A stretch of 64,000 nucleotides of DNA from NCBI RefSeq assembly GCF_001673405.1, contig NZ_LZLV01000153.1, positions 62,001 to 126,000 of the forward strand, given 5' to 3'. Origin of the DNA: Mycobacterium sp. 1245111.1. Its GTDB lineage: Bacteria > Actinomycetota > Actinomycetes > Mycobacteriales > Mycobacteriaceae. The notes below the pieces were generated by a model. It did not search any database. It had not been told where the DNA came from and worked only from the letters and a program-made list of their open reading frames with translations. This document shows positions 35,469 to 43,320 of the stretch, piece by piece (positions within the stretch are counted from its first letter, which is position 1; each line of letters opens with the position of its first letter). A program made the translations under genes and the position numbers.

Positions 35469-36070
35469 CCGTTTGCCTTTCGGTGCCGGGTCAGGCTGGG
35501 GATGATGACCTCGTCGACCAAAGCTTCCACCGTCTGCTCGTTGGGTGGGCGGTTGGGCATGATCGACCGGAAGATCAGGTATCCGGGCAACAGGTCCCAG
35601 AGCTCGTCGCTGATCGCGGCGGCGTCGATCTCACCGCGAAGGACCGCGTCACGCAGGACTTCCTGCAAGAGGGCTTTCCGTTGATCCAGAAACTGCGACT
35701 GCATGGCGTCGTGCAACGCAGGATGACGCGATATCTCGACCATGACGGCGCGGATGATGCCGGCCTGCGCGTGGGTCTGCTGGCTGATCGTGTGTCCTAG
35801 GCGCAGCAGATCGCCGCGCAGTGTGCCAGTTTCGGGATGAACGGCGACCTGCCGGCAGCCCTCGATGAACGCGGCCAGCACCAGTTCGGCCTTCGACGGC
35901 CAGCGCCGGTAGACGGTGGCCTTGCTGGCCCGGGCCCGCGCGGCAACGGCGTCCAACGTCAACCGGTCGTAGCCGTGTTCCTGCAGCAGCTCCAGGGTGA
36001 CCTCGAGCAACTCGGTTTCACGCGGCGACCACGGTGAAGCCGCCATACCGCGCTGAGTCGTCCCGGTCAC
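35465..36070 (-). CDS. TetR family regulator of the mmpS-mmpL operon
   Basis: A 201-aa TetR repressor: LLEVTLELLQEHGYDRLTLDAVAARARASKATVYRRWPSKAELV (about residues 21-64) is the DNA-binding domain, followed by a TetR_C-type ligand domain. The GTG at 36070 lies about 2 nt from the predicted transcription start, so the message may be leaderless; ATG 36046 is the alternative. The stop overlaps the mmpS start. An inverted repeat covers its own -10, pointing to autorepression of regulator and pump together. Confidence 0.87.
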   Translation of the reverse strand: MTGTTQRGMAASPWSPRETELLEVTLELLQEHGYDRLTLDAVAARARASKATVYRRWPSKAELVLAAFIEGCRQVAVHPETGTLRGDLLRLGHTISQQTHAQAGIIRAVMVEISRHPALHDAMQSQFLDQRKALLQEVLRDAVLRGEIDAAAISDELWDLLPGYLIFRSIMPNRPPNEQTVEALVDEVIIPSLTRHRKANG

Positions 36071-36075
36071 AGCGC

Positions 36076-36108
36076 CTAACCCTAGGGGTTAGAGGGCAGT
36101 ACTGTCCA
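36076..36108 (-). promoter_or_regulatory. Promoter and overlapping operator of the TetR-mmpS-mmpL operon
   Basis: On the minus strand, TGGACA (36108-36103) and TAGGGT (36084-36079) lie 18 nt apart and resemble a SigA-type promoter. The dyad CTAACCC, spacer TAG, GGGTTAG (36076-36092, plus-strand reading) has perfect 7-bp arms and covers the -10. A further CAGTACTG palindrome (36097-36104) touches the -35. The arrangement would let the TetR protein block its own operon. Confidence 0.55.
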
Positions 36109-36140
36109 GTACCGTACCGCTGCGGATCTGCCCGTGAGGC

Positions 36141-36890
36141 TCAGTAACTGAAGTCGCGGATCCCGTCCCAGTCGACCAACGTCCATCCCATTGCGGGGCT
36201 GCCGGTGATCACCACGCGACCAACGTTCGACAGCGGATGGGTCTTTACCAGACTGTCCTTGGGGTTTTTCACGTTCATCAACGTCCAGTACATGATCGAC
36301 TCGCGAGACGAGAACGCCACGGGTTTGGCGTGACCCTCGTCGTAAATCTTCTGCACCGCCGCAGTGAACTGGTCATTGAACTGATCACCGTTGACCGAGC
36401 CGGGAATGGCGTTTTGGATATCACCGTTCAGCCAGTCGGCCGGTGCAAGCAGATGGGGCGAGCATGTGGAGTCCAACCATCGATCGTGATCGGTTTGTAC
36501 GCACGCCCCCTTCGACGGTGTGTGGTTGTACCTGCCCGCGTTGATCTCGTTGAGACCGGACAGGATTTCGACGGTCTTGCCGAGCGCGTGGGCCAGGGGC
36601 GCAGCGGTCTGCTGGGTACGGGCCATCTGGGAGGCATAGACAGCGTCGAAACTGTTGCGGGAGAGCTGGTGTGCCAGCTGCTCTGCCTGTGCCCGGCCTT
36701 CCTCGGTCAGATCCGGACCGGGAATGTCGCTGTCGATTATCTTGGCGACGTTGGCTTCGGACTCGGCATGCCGGATGAAGGTCAGCGTGATGCTGCGCGG
36801 CTGTGACCCGCCCGAGCAGGCGCTGGCGAATACCATCACGGCGAGCGCGACTAGTGCGGCGGCTTTGCTGATCGCGGTGCGATTTTGCAT
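36141..36890 (-). CDS. lpqD: LpqD, lipoprotein of the histidine phosphatase family
   Basis: The 249-aa protein has a lipoprotein signal peptide: a hydrophobic stretch (AAALVALAVMVFASAC) ending in lipobox Cys25. The phosphatase core starts with LTFIRHAESEAN (about residues 36-47), where the RHxE phosphohistidine motif lies, and has AVYASQMARTQQTA further on. It matches LpqD (Rv3390), next to acrA1 and htdY in M. tuberculosis. Its envelope substrate is unknown. It is divergent from htdY across 91 bp. Confidence 0.88.
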   Translation of the reverse strand: MQNRTAISKAAALVALAVMVFASACSGGSQPRSITLTFIRHAESEANVAKIIDSDIPGPDLTEEGRAQAEQLAHQLSRNSFDAVYASQMARTQQTAAPLAHALGKTVEILSGLNEINAGRYNHTPSKGACVQTDHDRWLDSTCSPHLLAPADWLNGDIQNAIPGSVNGDQFNDQFTAAVQKIYDEGHAKPVAFSSRESIMYWTLMNVKNPKDSLVKTHPLSNVGRVVITGSPAMGWTLVDWDGIRDFSY

Positions 36891-36981
36891 GGCGATAGCC
36901 TGCCTTGTCGGCGGCTTCGATGTGGCGGTTTCATAGGTTTGCCATGGTTAGCCGGACGAATCTGACCGAGAGGAGACCCGC

Positions 36982-37854
36982 ATGGCGATCGACCCGAATG
37001 CCGTCGGGGCGACGACCGAACCCATGTTGTTCGAGTGGACCGACCGCGACACCCTGCTGTATGCCCTCGGGGTGGGCGCCGGCCTCGACGATCTGAAGTT
37101 CACCACCGAGAACAGCCATGGCATCGACCAGCAGGTGCTGCCCACCTACGCGGTGATCTGCTGCCCGGCGTTCGGTGCGGCGGGCAAGGTCGGATCGTTC
37201 AATTGGGCGATGCTGCTGCATGGTTCGCAAGGCATCCGGCTGCATGCGCCGCTGCCGCCCGCCGGGAAACTGTCGGTGGTCACCGAGGTGGCCGACATCC
37301 AGGACAAGGGCGAGGGCAAGAACGCGATCCTGATGCTGCGCGGCCGCGGCAGTGATCCCGACACCGGCACGCTGGTCGCCGAAACGACGACGACGCTGGT
37401 GATCCGCGGCGAGGGCGGCTTCGGGGGACAGCCGGGCGAGCGTCCCGTCGCCCCGGAGATTCCCGATCGCGAGCCGGATGCCCGGGTCGCGCTGCCGACG
37501 CGTAAAGACCAGCCGCTGATCTACCGGCTCTCCGGCGACCGCAATCCGCTGCACAGCGATCCCTGGTTCGCCAAGGAGCTGGCCGGCTTCCCGGAGCCGA
37601 TCATGCACGGGTTGTGCACCTACGGGTTCTCCGGTCGCGCGCTGGTCGCCGAACTCGGCGGCGGCGACGCCCACGCCATCACGGCCATCGAGGCCCGATT
37701 CACCAAACCGGTGTTTCCCGGCGAGACGCTGACGACACTGATCTGGCGCACCGGGCCAGGCAGAGCGGTGTTCCGCACCGAAGCGGCCGGGCCCGACGGC
37801 AGCAACGCCCGGCTGGTGCTCGAGGACGGCGCGGTGGAGTACACCGAGGTTTAG
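36982..37854 (+). CDS. htdY: HtdY, MaoC-type (3R)-hydroxyacyl thioester dehydratase
   Basis: The 290-aa protein has a double hot-dog fold of the hydratase-2 kind. The active-site motif is YRLSGDRNPLHSDPWFAKELAGF (about residues 181-203), with the catalytic Asp and His in D-x4-H spacing. The N-terminal half is the degenerate partner hot dog. The orthologue HtdY (Rv3389c) dehydrates long-chain (3R)-hydroxyacyl-CoA. The GAGGAG site lies close before the ATG. Confidence 0.92.
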   Translation: MAIDPNAVGATTEPMLFEWTDRDTLLYALGVGAGLDDLKFTTENSHGIDQQVLPTYAVICCPAFGAAGKVGSFNWAMLLHGSQGIRLHAPLPPAGKLSVVTEVADIQDKGEGKNAILMLRGRGSDPDTGTLVAETTTTLVIRGEGGFGGQPGERPVAPEIPDREPDARVALPTRKDQPLIYRLSGDRNPLHSDPWFAKELAGFPEPIMHGLCTYGFSGRALVAELGGGDAHAITAIEARFTKPVFPGETLTTLIWRTGPGRAVFRTEAAGPDGSNARLVLEDGAVEYTEV

Positions 37855-37883
37855 CCGGACCGTCGGTGCGGCACTCTGCGGCC

Positions 37884-38123
37884 ATGGCATTCAAACTCAC
37901 CTACAGCGACGGGCATGAAACCAACTACGACGACGACACCAAATGGGAAGTCGACGACGGGGTCCTTAAGTTAGGGAAAGAGTCCGGAAAGTGGTCGGTC
38001 TTCCTCTCCCCGAGTCATTGGGCCACCCTCGAGCTAGCGACCGGCAAAGACGACAAAGGCGAGGGCAAGCACGAAGAGCGCGACGCCGAAGACGAGGACA
38101 AGAAGGACAAGAAGGACAGCTGA
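37884..38123 (+). CDS. Small acidic/basic-tailed protein of unknown function
   Basis: A 79-aa protein starting at ATG 37884, 29 nt after htdY. The first 50 residues (FKLTYSDGHETNYDDDTKWEV, GKWSVFLSPSHWATLEL) look like a small beta-sheet domain; the last 30 are a low-complexity run of Lys, Glu and Asp. The opening half is conserved-looking, while the tail is likely disordered. No family is recognised. Confidence 0.6.
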   Translation: MAFKLTYSDGHETNYDDDTKWEVDDGVLKLGKESGKWSVFLSPSHWATLELATGKDDKGEGKHEERDAEDEDKKDKKDS

Positions 38124-38145
38124 GCGTTCGGCGTCAGCCGACGGC

Positions 38146-38254
38146 AGTCAGGGAGGGCCCAGGCGTGCGCGAATACGACGGGATCGCCTCCCGGATAGTC
38201 GGTGTAGAAGAGCGAAAACTGTTCTGCTGTCGTGATATACGGCATGGTCGGCAC
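38146..38254 (-). pseudogene. 5' remnant of an alpha/beta hydrolase gene
   Basis: About 35 residues from an ATG at 38254 read PYITTAEQFSLFYTDYPGG, DPVVFAHAWALP, the usual start of a non-haem haloperoxidase-like alpha/beta hydrolase up to the oxyanion-hole region. After that the frame runs antisense into the low-complexity tail of the neighbouring small gene and loses similarity. The rest of the hydrolase is gone. It begins directly after the SnoaL-like gene's stop, so the two were probably once an operon. Confidence 0.5.
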
Positions 38255-38608
38255 CTATCCCGGTAGCTTGTCGAGGAAGCCGACGACGCGGGCCAGTCGT
38301 CCGTCGGCCCCAACGGCTGCGACGTCGAACCCGATCACCAGCGGGTCATCCCCGTTGCGGCCCAGGCCCCAGGTGAAGCGGGCGACGTCGTGATGAGCAT
38401 CGACCGGGCCGGCTAACGCGAAGACGTGATCCGGGAATTGGCCTTGGGTGGCGGCGATTGCGGCATCGATCGCGTCGTGGCCGTGGGCGTCGACCAGCGG
38501 ATCGACGTAGCTGGCATCCTCGGCCCACGTCTTGGCGATCAGATCGCGTCGCGTGGCCGAGTCGGTCTCGTTCCAGCAGGCCAGGTATCGGTCGATCACG
38601 TCGTTCAT
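38255..38608 (-). CDS. SnoaL-like/NTF2 fold protein
   Basis: A 117-aa cone-shaped NTF2-like fold protein: VIDRYLACWNETDSATRRDLIAKTWAEDASYVDPLVDAHG is the classical SnoaL-like opening, and RFTWGLGRNG plus GFDVAAVGADGRLARVVGFLD form the closing sheet. The family includes cyclases, isomerases and ligand-binding proteins, so function is open. It is divergent from the XRE/MmyB regulator, with a strong inverted repeat between them. Confidence 0.83.
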   Translation of the reverse strand: MNDVIDRYLACWNETDSATRRDLIAKTWAEDASYVDPLVDAHGHDAIDAAIAATQGQFPDHVFALAGPVDAHHDVARFTWGLGRNGDDPLVIGFDVAAVGADGRLARVVGFLDKLPG

Positions 38609-38664
38609 GGAAGCATCCTTTCGATGGGTGAAAACCCGATCGTGTAGTTCTCAGTGCGCCCTGT

Positions 38665-38685
38665 CGATTACCCGCGAGGTAATCG
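38665..38685. promoter_or_regulatory. Perfect inverted repeat in the divergent gap of the XRE/MmyB locus
   Basis: CGATTACC, spacer CGCGA, GGTAATCG: 8-bp perfect arms. It lies 34 bp upstream of the regulator's ATG and 57 bp upstream of the SnoaL-like gene, the natural place for an operator controlling both. Binding by the MmyB-type protein is inferred from adjacency. Confidence 0.55.
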
Positions 38686-38718
38686 TCGCGACGACGCGGC
38701 GCGGCTAGCATCGGGGCG

Positions 38719-39516
38719 ATGACCACCCTGACCCGGAACTCGCGCGCCACCCCGGCAGTCGGTCAGCTGCTGCGCGAATGGCGGGAGCGACGCCGAATCA
38801 GCCAGCTCGACTTGTCGATTCAGGCCGAGATCTCCGCTCGACATCTGAGCTTCGTGGAGACCGGACGCTCGCAACCGACCTCGGGAATGATCCTGCGACT
38901 TAGCGAGCAACTCGACGTGCCGCTGCGAGAACGCAACGCGCTGCTGCTGGCTGGGGGTTACGCACCCGCCTATCCCGAGCATTCGCTGGACGAGCCGGAG
39001 CTGACCAGGCTGCGTGCCGCGCTTCGGCAGATCCTCACCGGCCACGAGCCGTATCCGGCGCTGGTGATCAACCGATGGTGGGAAATGCTGGACGGCAACG
39101 CCGCAGTCGCCGTCCTGATCGACGGATGCGACCCCGCTCTGCTCGAGCCCCCGATCAACGCCTTGCGCGTCTCGCTGCACCCGGACGGGATGGCGTCTCG
39201 CATCGTCAATCTGCCCGAGTGGCGGGCGCATATCCTCGAGCGGCTGCACCGCCAAGTCCAAGCGACGCGCGATCCTCGGCTGGCCGAGCTGCTGTCAGAG
39301 CTGCGAAGCTATCCCGGGGGCGAAGCCGAACGCCCCGAGCCTACCGACGTTGCCGTTCCACTACGCTTGCGGCACAACGGAAAAGAGCTTGCATTCTTCA
39401 GCATGACCGCGGTCGTCGGAGCCCCGCTGGATGTCACCGTCGCCGAAGTGGCGATCGAGTCCTTTTATCCCGCCGACGCGAACACCGCGGCGGCGTTGCA
39501 GGCACTAGGAAAGTGA
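38719..39516 (+). CDS. XRE family regulator with MmyB-like ligand-binding domain
   Basis: A 265-aa regulator. The N-terminal helix-turn-helix (LREWRERRRISQLDLSIQAEISARHLSFVETGRSQPTSGMI, about residues 18-58) is XRE type. The remainder matches the MmyB-like PAS-type domain (LINRWWEMLDGNAAVAVLID-like core; conserved LRVSLHPDGMASRIVNLPEWR), which in Streptomyces relatives binds fatty acids. Such regulators usually control a divergent oxidoreductase or hydrolase; here the neighbours are a SnoaL-like gene and a truncated hydrolase. Confidence 0.88.
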   Translation: MTTLTRNSRATPAVGQLLREWRERRRISQLDLSIQAEISARHLSFVETGRSQPTSGMILRLSEQLDVPLRERNALLLAGGYAPAYPEHSLDEPELTRLRAALRQILTGHEPYPALVINRWWEMLDGNAAVAVLIDGCDPALLEPPINALRVSLHPDGMASRIVNLPEWRAHILERLHRQVQATRDPRLAELLSELRSYPGGEAERPEPTDVAVPLRLRHNGKELAFFSMTAVVGAPLDVTVAEVAIESFYPADANTAAALQALGK

Positions 39517-39520
39517 GCCG

Positions 39521-39922
39521 ATGACCGACACCGCCGCAACCGAGATGATTCACGGGCTGGTCCCGCTGTCCGTGACGCTTGGCATCACCGCGGACGCCGC
39601 CGGCCCCGATGAGGTTGTGCTGAGCCTGGATTGGGCGGAGAGCCTGACGACCGGAGGAGGCGTGCTGCACGGCGGCATCGTGATGGCATTGGCGGATACG
39701 TCCGGCGCGGTGTGCGCGTTTCTCAATCTCCCCGAGGGCGCGGGTGGAACGACCACTATCGAATCGAAGACCAATTTCTTTGCCGCCACCCGCTCCGGCA
39801 CGGTCAAGGCGCACAGCAGGCCGCTGCACGTCGGACGGCGCGTCATCGTGGTGGAGACGGAGATCCGCGGCGACAACGGCAAACTGGCCGCCAAAACCAT
39901 TCAGTCACAAGCGGTTTTGTGA
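39521..39922 (+). CDS. PaaI-type hot-dog thioesterase
   Basis: A 133-aa single hot-dog domain protein. The active-site helix begins at GGVLHGGIVMALADTSGAVCAF (about residues 44-65), with the HGG motif typical of PaaI-type acyl-CoA thioesterases, and TIESKTNFFAATRSGTVKAHSRPLHVGRRVIVVET forms the sheet. It starts 4 nt after the XRE gene and is likely co-transcribed with it. Its last 22 nt overlap the end of the convergent otsB2 gene. Confidence 0.87.
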   Translation: MTDTAATEMIHGLVPLSVTLGITADAAGPDEVVLSLDWAESLTTGGGVLHGGIVMALADTSGAVCAFLNLPEGAGGTTTIESKTNFFAATRSGTVKAHSRPLHVGRRVIVVETEIRGDNGKLAAKTIQSQAVL

Positions 39923-40986
39923 TCGAGCTGGTCCGCTAGCCGCTCGGTGAATTCGCGCACCCGGCCGGGGTTGTCCAGCGCGTAGCGGGCGGCGGTGGCA
40001 CGGTCCCCGTCGTCGCTGTGCCGCACCAGAATGGCGATGCCGTCGTCGGCTATCGCGTCGAAGGCATCCTCGTCGGTGATGTCGTCGCCGAGATAGATCG
40101 GCAGCAGCGGGCCATCGCCGTCATTGTCGCGGATGTAGTCGAGCACCCACCGCAACGTTTTCCCCTTGTCCCAGTCGACATCTGGGCGTAGCTCGATGAC
40201 CTCGCGGCCGGTCGTCACCCGTAGGGCGGTTCGTTGCCCGGCGCTGCGCACCGCCGCGGCCACCTCGCCGACGCGGTCGCGCGCGGCATTGCGGTAGTGC
40301 ACGGCGACACCAAATCGCTTGTGTTCCACGACGACTCCCGGAATGTCGCCGAGCTGGTCGGCGAGCGCGGCTGCCACCTCGGCCAGCACCGGAACACTCG
40401 CCGCGGCCTCGGAATTCTCGTGATGTGCCCCGTCGGGCCCGGTCAGCTCGAAACCATGGCTGCCCGCGTACCAGAGGCCGGGTAGGCCGATTCGCTCGCG
40501 CACGTCGGCCAAGTCGCGACCGCTCAGGATCGCCACCGGACACCGGGCGCTCAGCGCCGTCAGCGCCTCGGCCGCGCCGTCAGCCAGTCGCGCGGTGTCG
40601 GGATCGTTGACGATCTCCGACAGGGTGCCGTCGAAGTCATAGAACACCGCGGGTTGTGCCGGGACGTTCGTCGCCTGCATGCCGTCGGGCAGTTCGGACA
40701 TCCGCCGATCGCCGGTGCGGACCTCGATGGCGCTTTGCCCGGCTCCGATGTCGATGACCAGCGCGAAACCGGCGGCCCGTGCGGCCGATGCGCTCTCCTT
40801 GCTGGACGTCGCGACCGCGCAGCGCCCCGGCCGCACCGCCAGGTCGTCGGCCGACTCGACGAGGGCGGCGGCATCGGATCGACCGACGCGGACACCGGCG
40901 TCGCGCAGGTGCGCGGCCAGGGCGGGGTCGGGCTCACCGTCGAAGAGCACGGCGTCCAGGCGGCGTGGGTCGATGATGACCGACAT
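39901..40986 (-). CDS. otsB2: OtsB2, trehalose-6-phosphate phosphatase
   Basis: The 361-aa HAD phosphatase makes trehalose from trehalose-6-phosphate, an essential step in mycobacteria. The catalytic motif YDFDGTLSE lies near residues 116-124; the last acidic motif is YLGDDITDEDAF (about 300). The N-terminal 100 residues (LDAVLFDGEPDPALAAHLRDAG) form the extra domain typical of mycobacterial OtsB2. M. tuberculosis OtsB2 is about 30 residues longer. It converges on the thioesterase gene. Confidence 0.93.
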   Translation of the reverse strand: MSVIIDPRRLDAVLFDGEPDPALAAHLRDAGVRVGRSDAAALVESADDLAVRPGRCAVATSSKESASAARAAGFALVIDIGAGQSAIEVRTGDRRMSELPDGMQATNVPAQPAVFYDFDGTLSEIVNDPDTARLADGAAEALTALSARCPVAILSGRDLADVRERIGLPGLWYAGSHGFELTGPDGAHHENSEAAASVPVLAEVAAALADQLGDIPGVVVEHKRFGVAVHYRNAARDRVGEVAAAVRSAGQRTALRVTTGREVIELRPDVDWDKGKTLRWVLDYIRDNDGDGPLLPIYLGDDITDEDAFDAIADDGIAILVRHSDDGDRATAARYALDNPGRVREFTERLADQLDHKTACD

Positions 40987-41047
40987 TGCCCGCCCTGCCT
41001 TCCCGGCCCGCCGTCGCGGTGCCAGTAGTCAGGTTAGTCGGTGATCG

Positions 41048-42442
41048 TCAGACGGATTTCTTGTCGAACAGCAATACCGAGTCGTGGGTGAGCATCTCCA
41101 GGCGTGCGACCGCGGTTGTGATGCCATCGGCCAGTTCCTCGATGTCGGCCCCTGCGTCGTAGTCGGCGGTGATGCCGAACACCAGATCGTCGGCGTAGCT
41201 CAGCACCGCGACGCCGGTGCGCAGCTGCAAGGCGATCGGCGAGATCGGCAGCAGCCGGCTGACCGTGCGGCCCATCATCTCCAACCGGCGGTGCGGGCCC
41301 GGGACATTGGTCGCCAGCGTCACGATGCCGCGTTGTGGCAGGCGGGTGAGCACGCGAATCAACCACGAGGACAACATGAATGGGACATAACCGGTCACCG
41401 ATACCGCCATGTTGCCGGCCTGTTTCTGGCCGCCCTGCTTGGTACGGGTCATCCGCCTGTGCACAGTGCGCAGCTGCTGATGCGGGTCGCCCTCGTCGAC
41501 TGGCAGATAGGGCAGCATGATCGAGATTTTGTTGCCCGGCTTGTCCGCAGAATCGGGGGAGCGGACGGACACCGGTACGAGCGTGCGCAGCGAGTTCGGT
41601 CGCGGCTCCTCGCCGCGACGGAGCAGAACGCGGCGATAGCCTTCGGTGATCGCGGCCAGCGCGACGTCGTTGATCGTGACGTCGAACTTGTGGCAGACCT
41701 CTTCGACATCGGCAAGGGGGACCCGGACCGCACGGTACCGGCGCATCGATGTCACTGGCCCGACCAGCGACGACCCTGCGGTGGGCCGCATCAGGCCGCC
41801 GGCGATCTCAGACGCGCCGCCGACAGTGCGGGTCAGCGTGTTGGCGATGCCGGTGGCGGTTCGCCAGAGATTGCCCAACGGGTTGGTGCGCGGCGGGTTC
41901 TCGGGTACCGGCGTCAGATGCGGGTGCCGCCTGCCCCGCTTGGCGACAGTGGGTCGCGCAAAGACGTCGCCGTCAAACTCATCGCACAGCCGGGCGAGGA
42001 TGCGGGTCGCCGAGATCCCGTCGGCCATGCAGTGGTGGGCCTTCATCAACATCGCCCACCTGTTGCCCTTCAGGCCTTCGATGACCCAGCACTCCCACAG
42101 TGGGCGATCGCGGTCCAGTCGGCGCTCCAGTACATCGGCGACGACGCGAAACAACTCGTCGTCGTCGCCCGGGCGTGGCAGTGCGATCCGGCGCACGTGA
42201 CGGCTGATGTCGAAGGCGGGATCCTTGACCCAGTGTGGGGCCGCCACGTCGAAAGGTTGGGTGCGCAACATCTGGGTGCATCGTGGGATCGACTGAACGC
42301 GTTCTGCCAGAACGGCTTTGAATTCGTCGTATTTGGGCGCCCTGCCATCGATGACGGCGATCGCGCCGATCGCCAAGCTGACATTGCGGTCCGAATCTTC
42401 GGCCATGAGGAAGCCTGCGTCGAGCGTGTTGAGTTGCTCCAC
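41048..42442 (-). CDS. Wax ester synthase/diacylglycerol acyltransferase (Rv3371-like)
   Basis: A 464-aa WS/DGAT enzyme. The catalytic HHxxxDG motif is HHCMADG (about residues 137-143). The conserved ANVPG-type loop appears as LATNVPGPHRRLEMMG near 375. It esterifies diacylglycerol or fatty alcohols with acyl-CoA. Its neighbour otsB2 and position match Rv3371. With acrA1 in the same region, the window holds two steps relevant to storage lipids. A dyad (TCTCAGA / TCTGAGA) lies in the upstream gap. Confidence 0.92.
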   Translation of the reverse strand: MEQLNTLDAGFLMAEDSDRNVSLAIGAIAVIDGRAPKYDEFKAVLAERVQSIPRCTQMLRTQPFDVAAPHWVKDPAFDISRHVRRIALPRPGDDDELFRVVADVLERRLDRDRPLWECWVIEGLKGNRWAMLMKAHHCMADGISATRILARLCDEFDGDVFARPTVAKRGRRHPHLTPVPENPPRTNPLGNLWRTATGIANTLTRTVGGASEIAGGLMRPTAGSSLVGPVTSMRRYRAVRVPLADVEEVCHKFDVTINDVALAAITEGYRRVLLRRGEEPRPNSLRTLVPVSVRSPDSADKPGNKISIMLPYLPVDEGDPHQQLRTVHRRMTRTKQGGQKQAGNMAVSVTGYVPFMLSSWLIRVLTRLPQRGIVTLATNVPGPHRRLEMMGRTVSRLLPISPIALQLRTGVAVLSYADDLVFGITADYDAGADIEELADGITTAVARLEMLTHDSVLLFDKKSV

Positions 42443-42586
42443 GAATCGTCACCGCCTGTGCTGGGGCCGTCGCTTGGGTTGCGTCCGAGTATCGGCGGTG
42501 ACCAGTGGTCAGAGGTGGCGGCGACATTAATTCGTGTAAACAACTGGGGTCGGTTGTGTGGCAACGCAGTTGGCGCTCGCATGCTT

Positions 42587-42611
42587 TCTCAGACTCTGAG
42601 AGTTTCTGAGA
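42587..42611. promoter_or_regulatory. Dyad with extra half-site upstream of the acyltransferase gene
   Basis: TCTCAGA, spacer C, TCTGAGA (42587-42601) has perfect 7-bp arms; a third copy of TCTGAGA follows at 42605-42611. It lies about 145 bp upstream of the acyltransferase start in the 222-bp gap before the TetR gene's stop. It may be an operator or a chance CT/GA-rich dyad. Confidence 0.35.
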
Positions 42612-42664
42612 ACTAACCGAATTGGCTGCGGGGTGTCGATATCGTTGTGCCGGGCGATAATTGG

Positions 42665-43237
42665 TCAGGTGAGAGATCGGGTTGCGGCCCGCAGCTCGTC
42701 GAGAGCTGCTAATGCGTAGTGCGCCAGCGGAGTGTCGTCGTCGGCCTTCAGCCATCGCGCAAAGCCCTGTTTGAACGCGAGGACGCCGAGCTCGCACGCG
42801 AGGTGTGCGATGAGCTCGGGTACACCTCGGGCGAGCAACGCGTCTGTCATCGCTGCCGCGAGGCCAACGACCTTGAGGGCGTCGCGCTCCTGTAGCTCGA
42901 CATTGGCCGCGACGGCCGCGGTGATGCGGGGGGCGAGCTCGCGGTTCATCGGACCCATCGCATTGGATGCGCGCTCGAGCCCGGCCGCGACCGCCTCCAG
43001 TGGGGTCGCGTCCTGGGGTGCCTCCGCGATGCCCTCGGTCAGCAGTCGACCGAGCGTCTGTTGGCCGGCGACCAGGATCTCGCGCTTGTCGGGGAAGTGA
43101 CGGAAGAAGGTGCTCTTCGTGACGCCCGCGCGCTCGGCGATCTGGGCGACCGTGGTGGAGTCGTAGCCCTGCTCGTTGAACAGATCCACCGCGGCGAACA
43201 CGAGTCGCTCCCGTGCTCCAGGTTCCCACCGCGCCAT
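42665..43237 (-). CDS. TetR family regulator, divergent from the epimerase-like gene
   Basis: A 190-aa TetR protein: LVFAAVDLFNEQGYDSTTVAQIAERAGVTKSTFFRHFPDKREIL (about residues 12-55) is the DNA-binding part, and the C-terminal part has ERDALKVVGLAAAMTDALLARG. It is divergent from an NAD(P)-dependent epimerase gene; the 83-bp gap between them carries two near-identical dyads. The simplest reading is autorepression plus control of the epimerase gene. Confidence 0.87.
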   Translation of the reverse strand: MARWEPGARERLVFAAVDLFNEQGYDSTTVAQIAERAGVTKSTFFRHFPDKREILVAGQQTLGRLLTEGIAEAPQDATPLEAVAAGLERASNAMGPMNRELAPRITAAVAANVELQERDALKVVGLAAAMTDALLARGVPELIAHLACELGVLAFKQGFARWLKADDDTPLAHYALAALDELRAATRSLT

Positions 43238-43249
43238 GCATCCATGTTA

Positions 43250-43306
43250 GTGATGGGACTCTTATCCCATTACGGTGCTACGGTGATGAGACAAAAGTCC
43301 CATCAC
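43250..43306. promoter_or_regulatory. Twin 24-bp operators in the TetR/epimerase divergent gap
   Basis: Site 1 (43250-43273) is GTGATGGGA, 6-nt spacer, TCCCATTAC. Site 2 (43283-43306) is GTGATGAGA, 6-nt spacer, TCCCATCAC. Each differs from the consensus GTGATGGGA-N6-TCCCATCAC at a single base. The centres are 33 bp apart, about three helical turns. They fill the gap between the two divergent start codons, so bound repressor would block both promoters. Confidence 0.72.
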
Positions 43307-43320
43307 AGTCTGGGGGAATT

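Noticed and set aside
41979..43241. A 420-aa minus-strand frame spanning the TetR gene, the gap and part of the acyltransferase gene
   Set aside because: It is out of frame with both recognised proteins and is low-complexity Arg-rich sequence.
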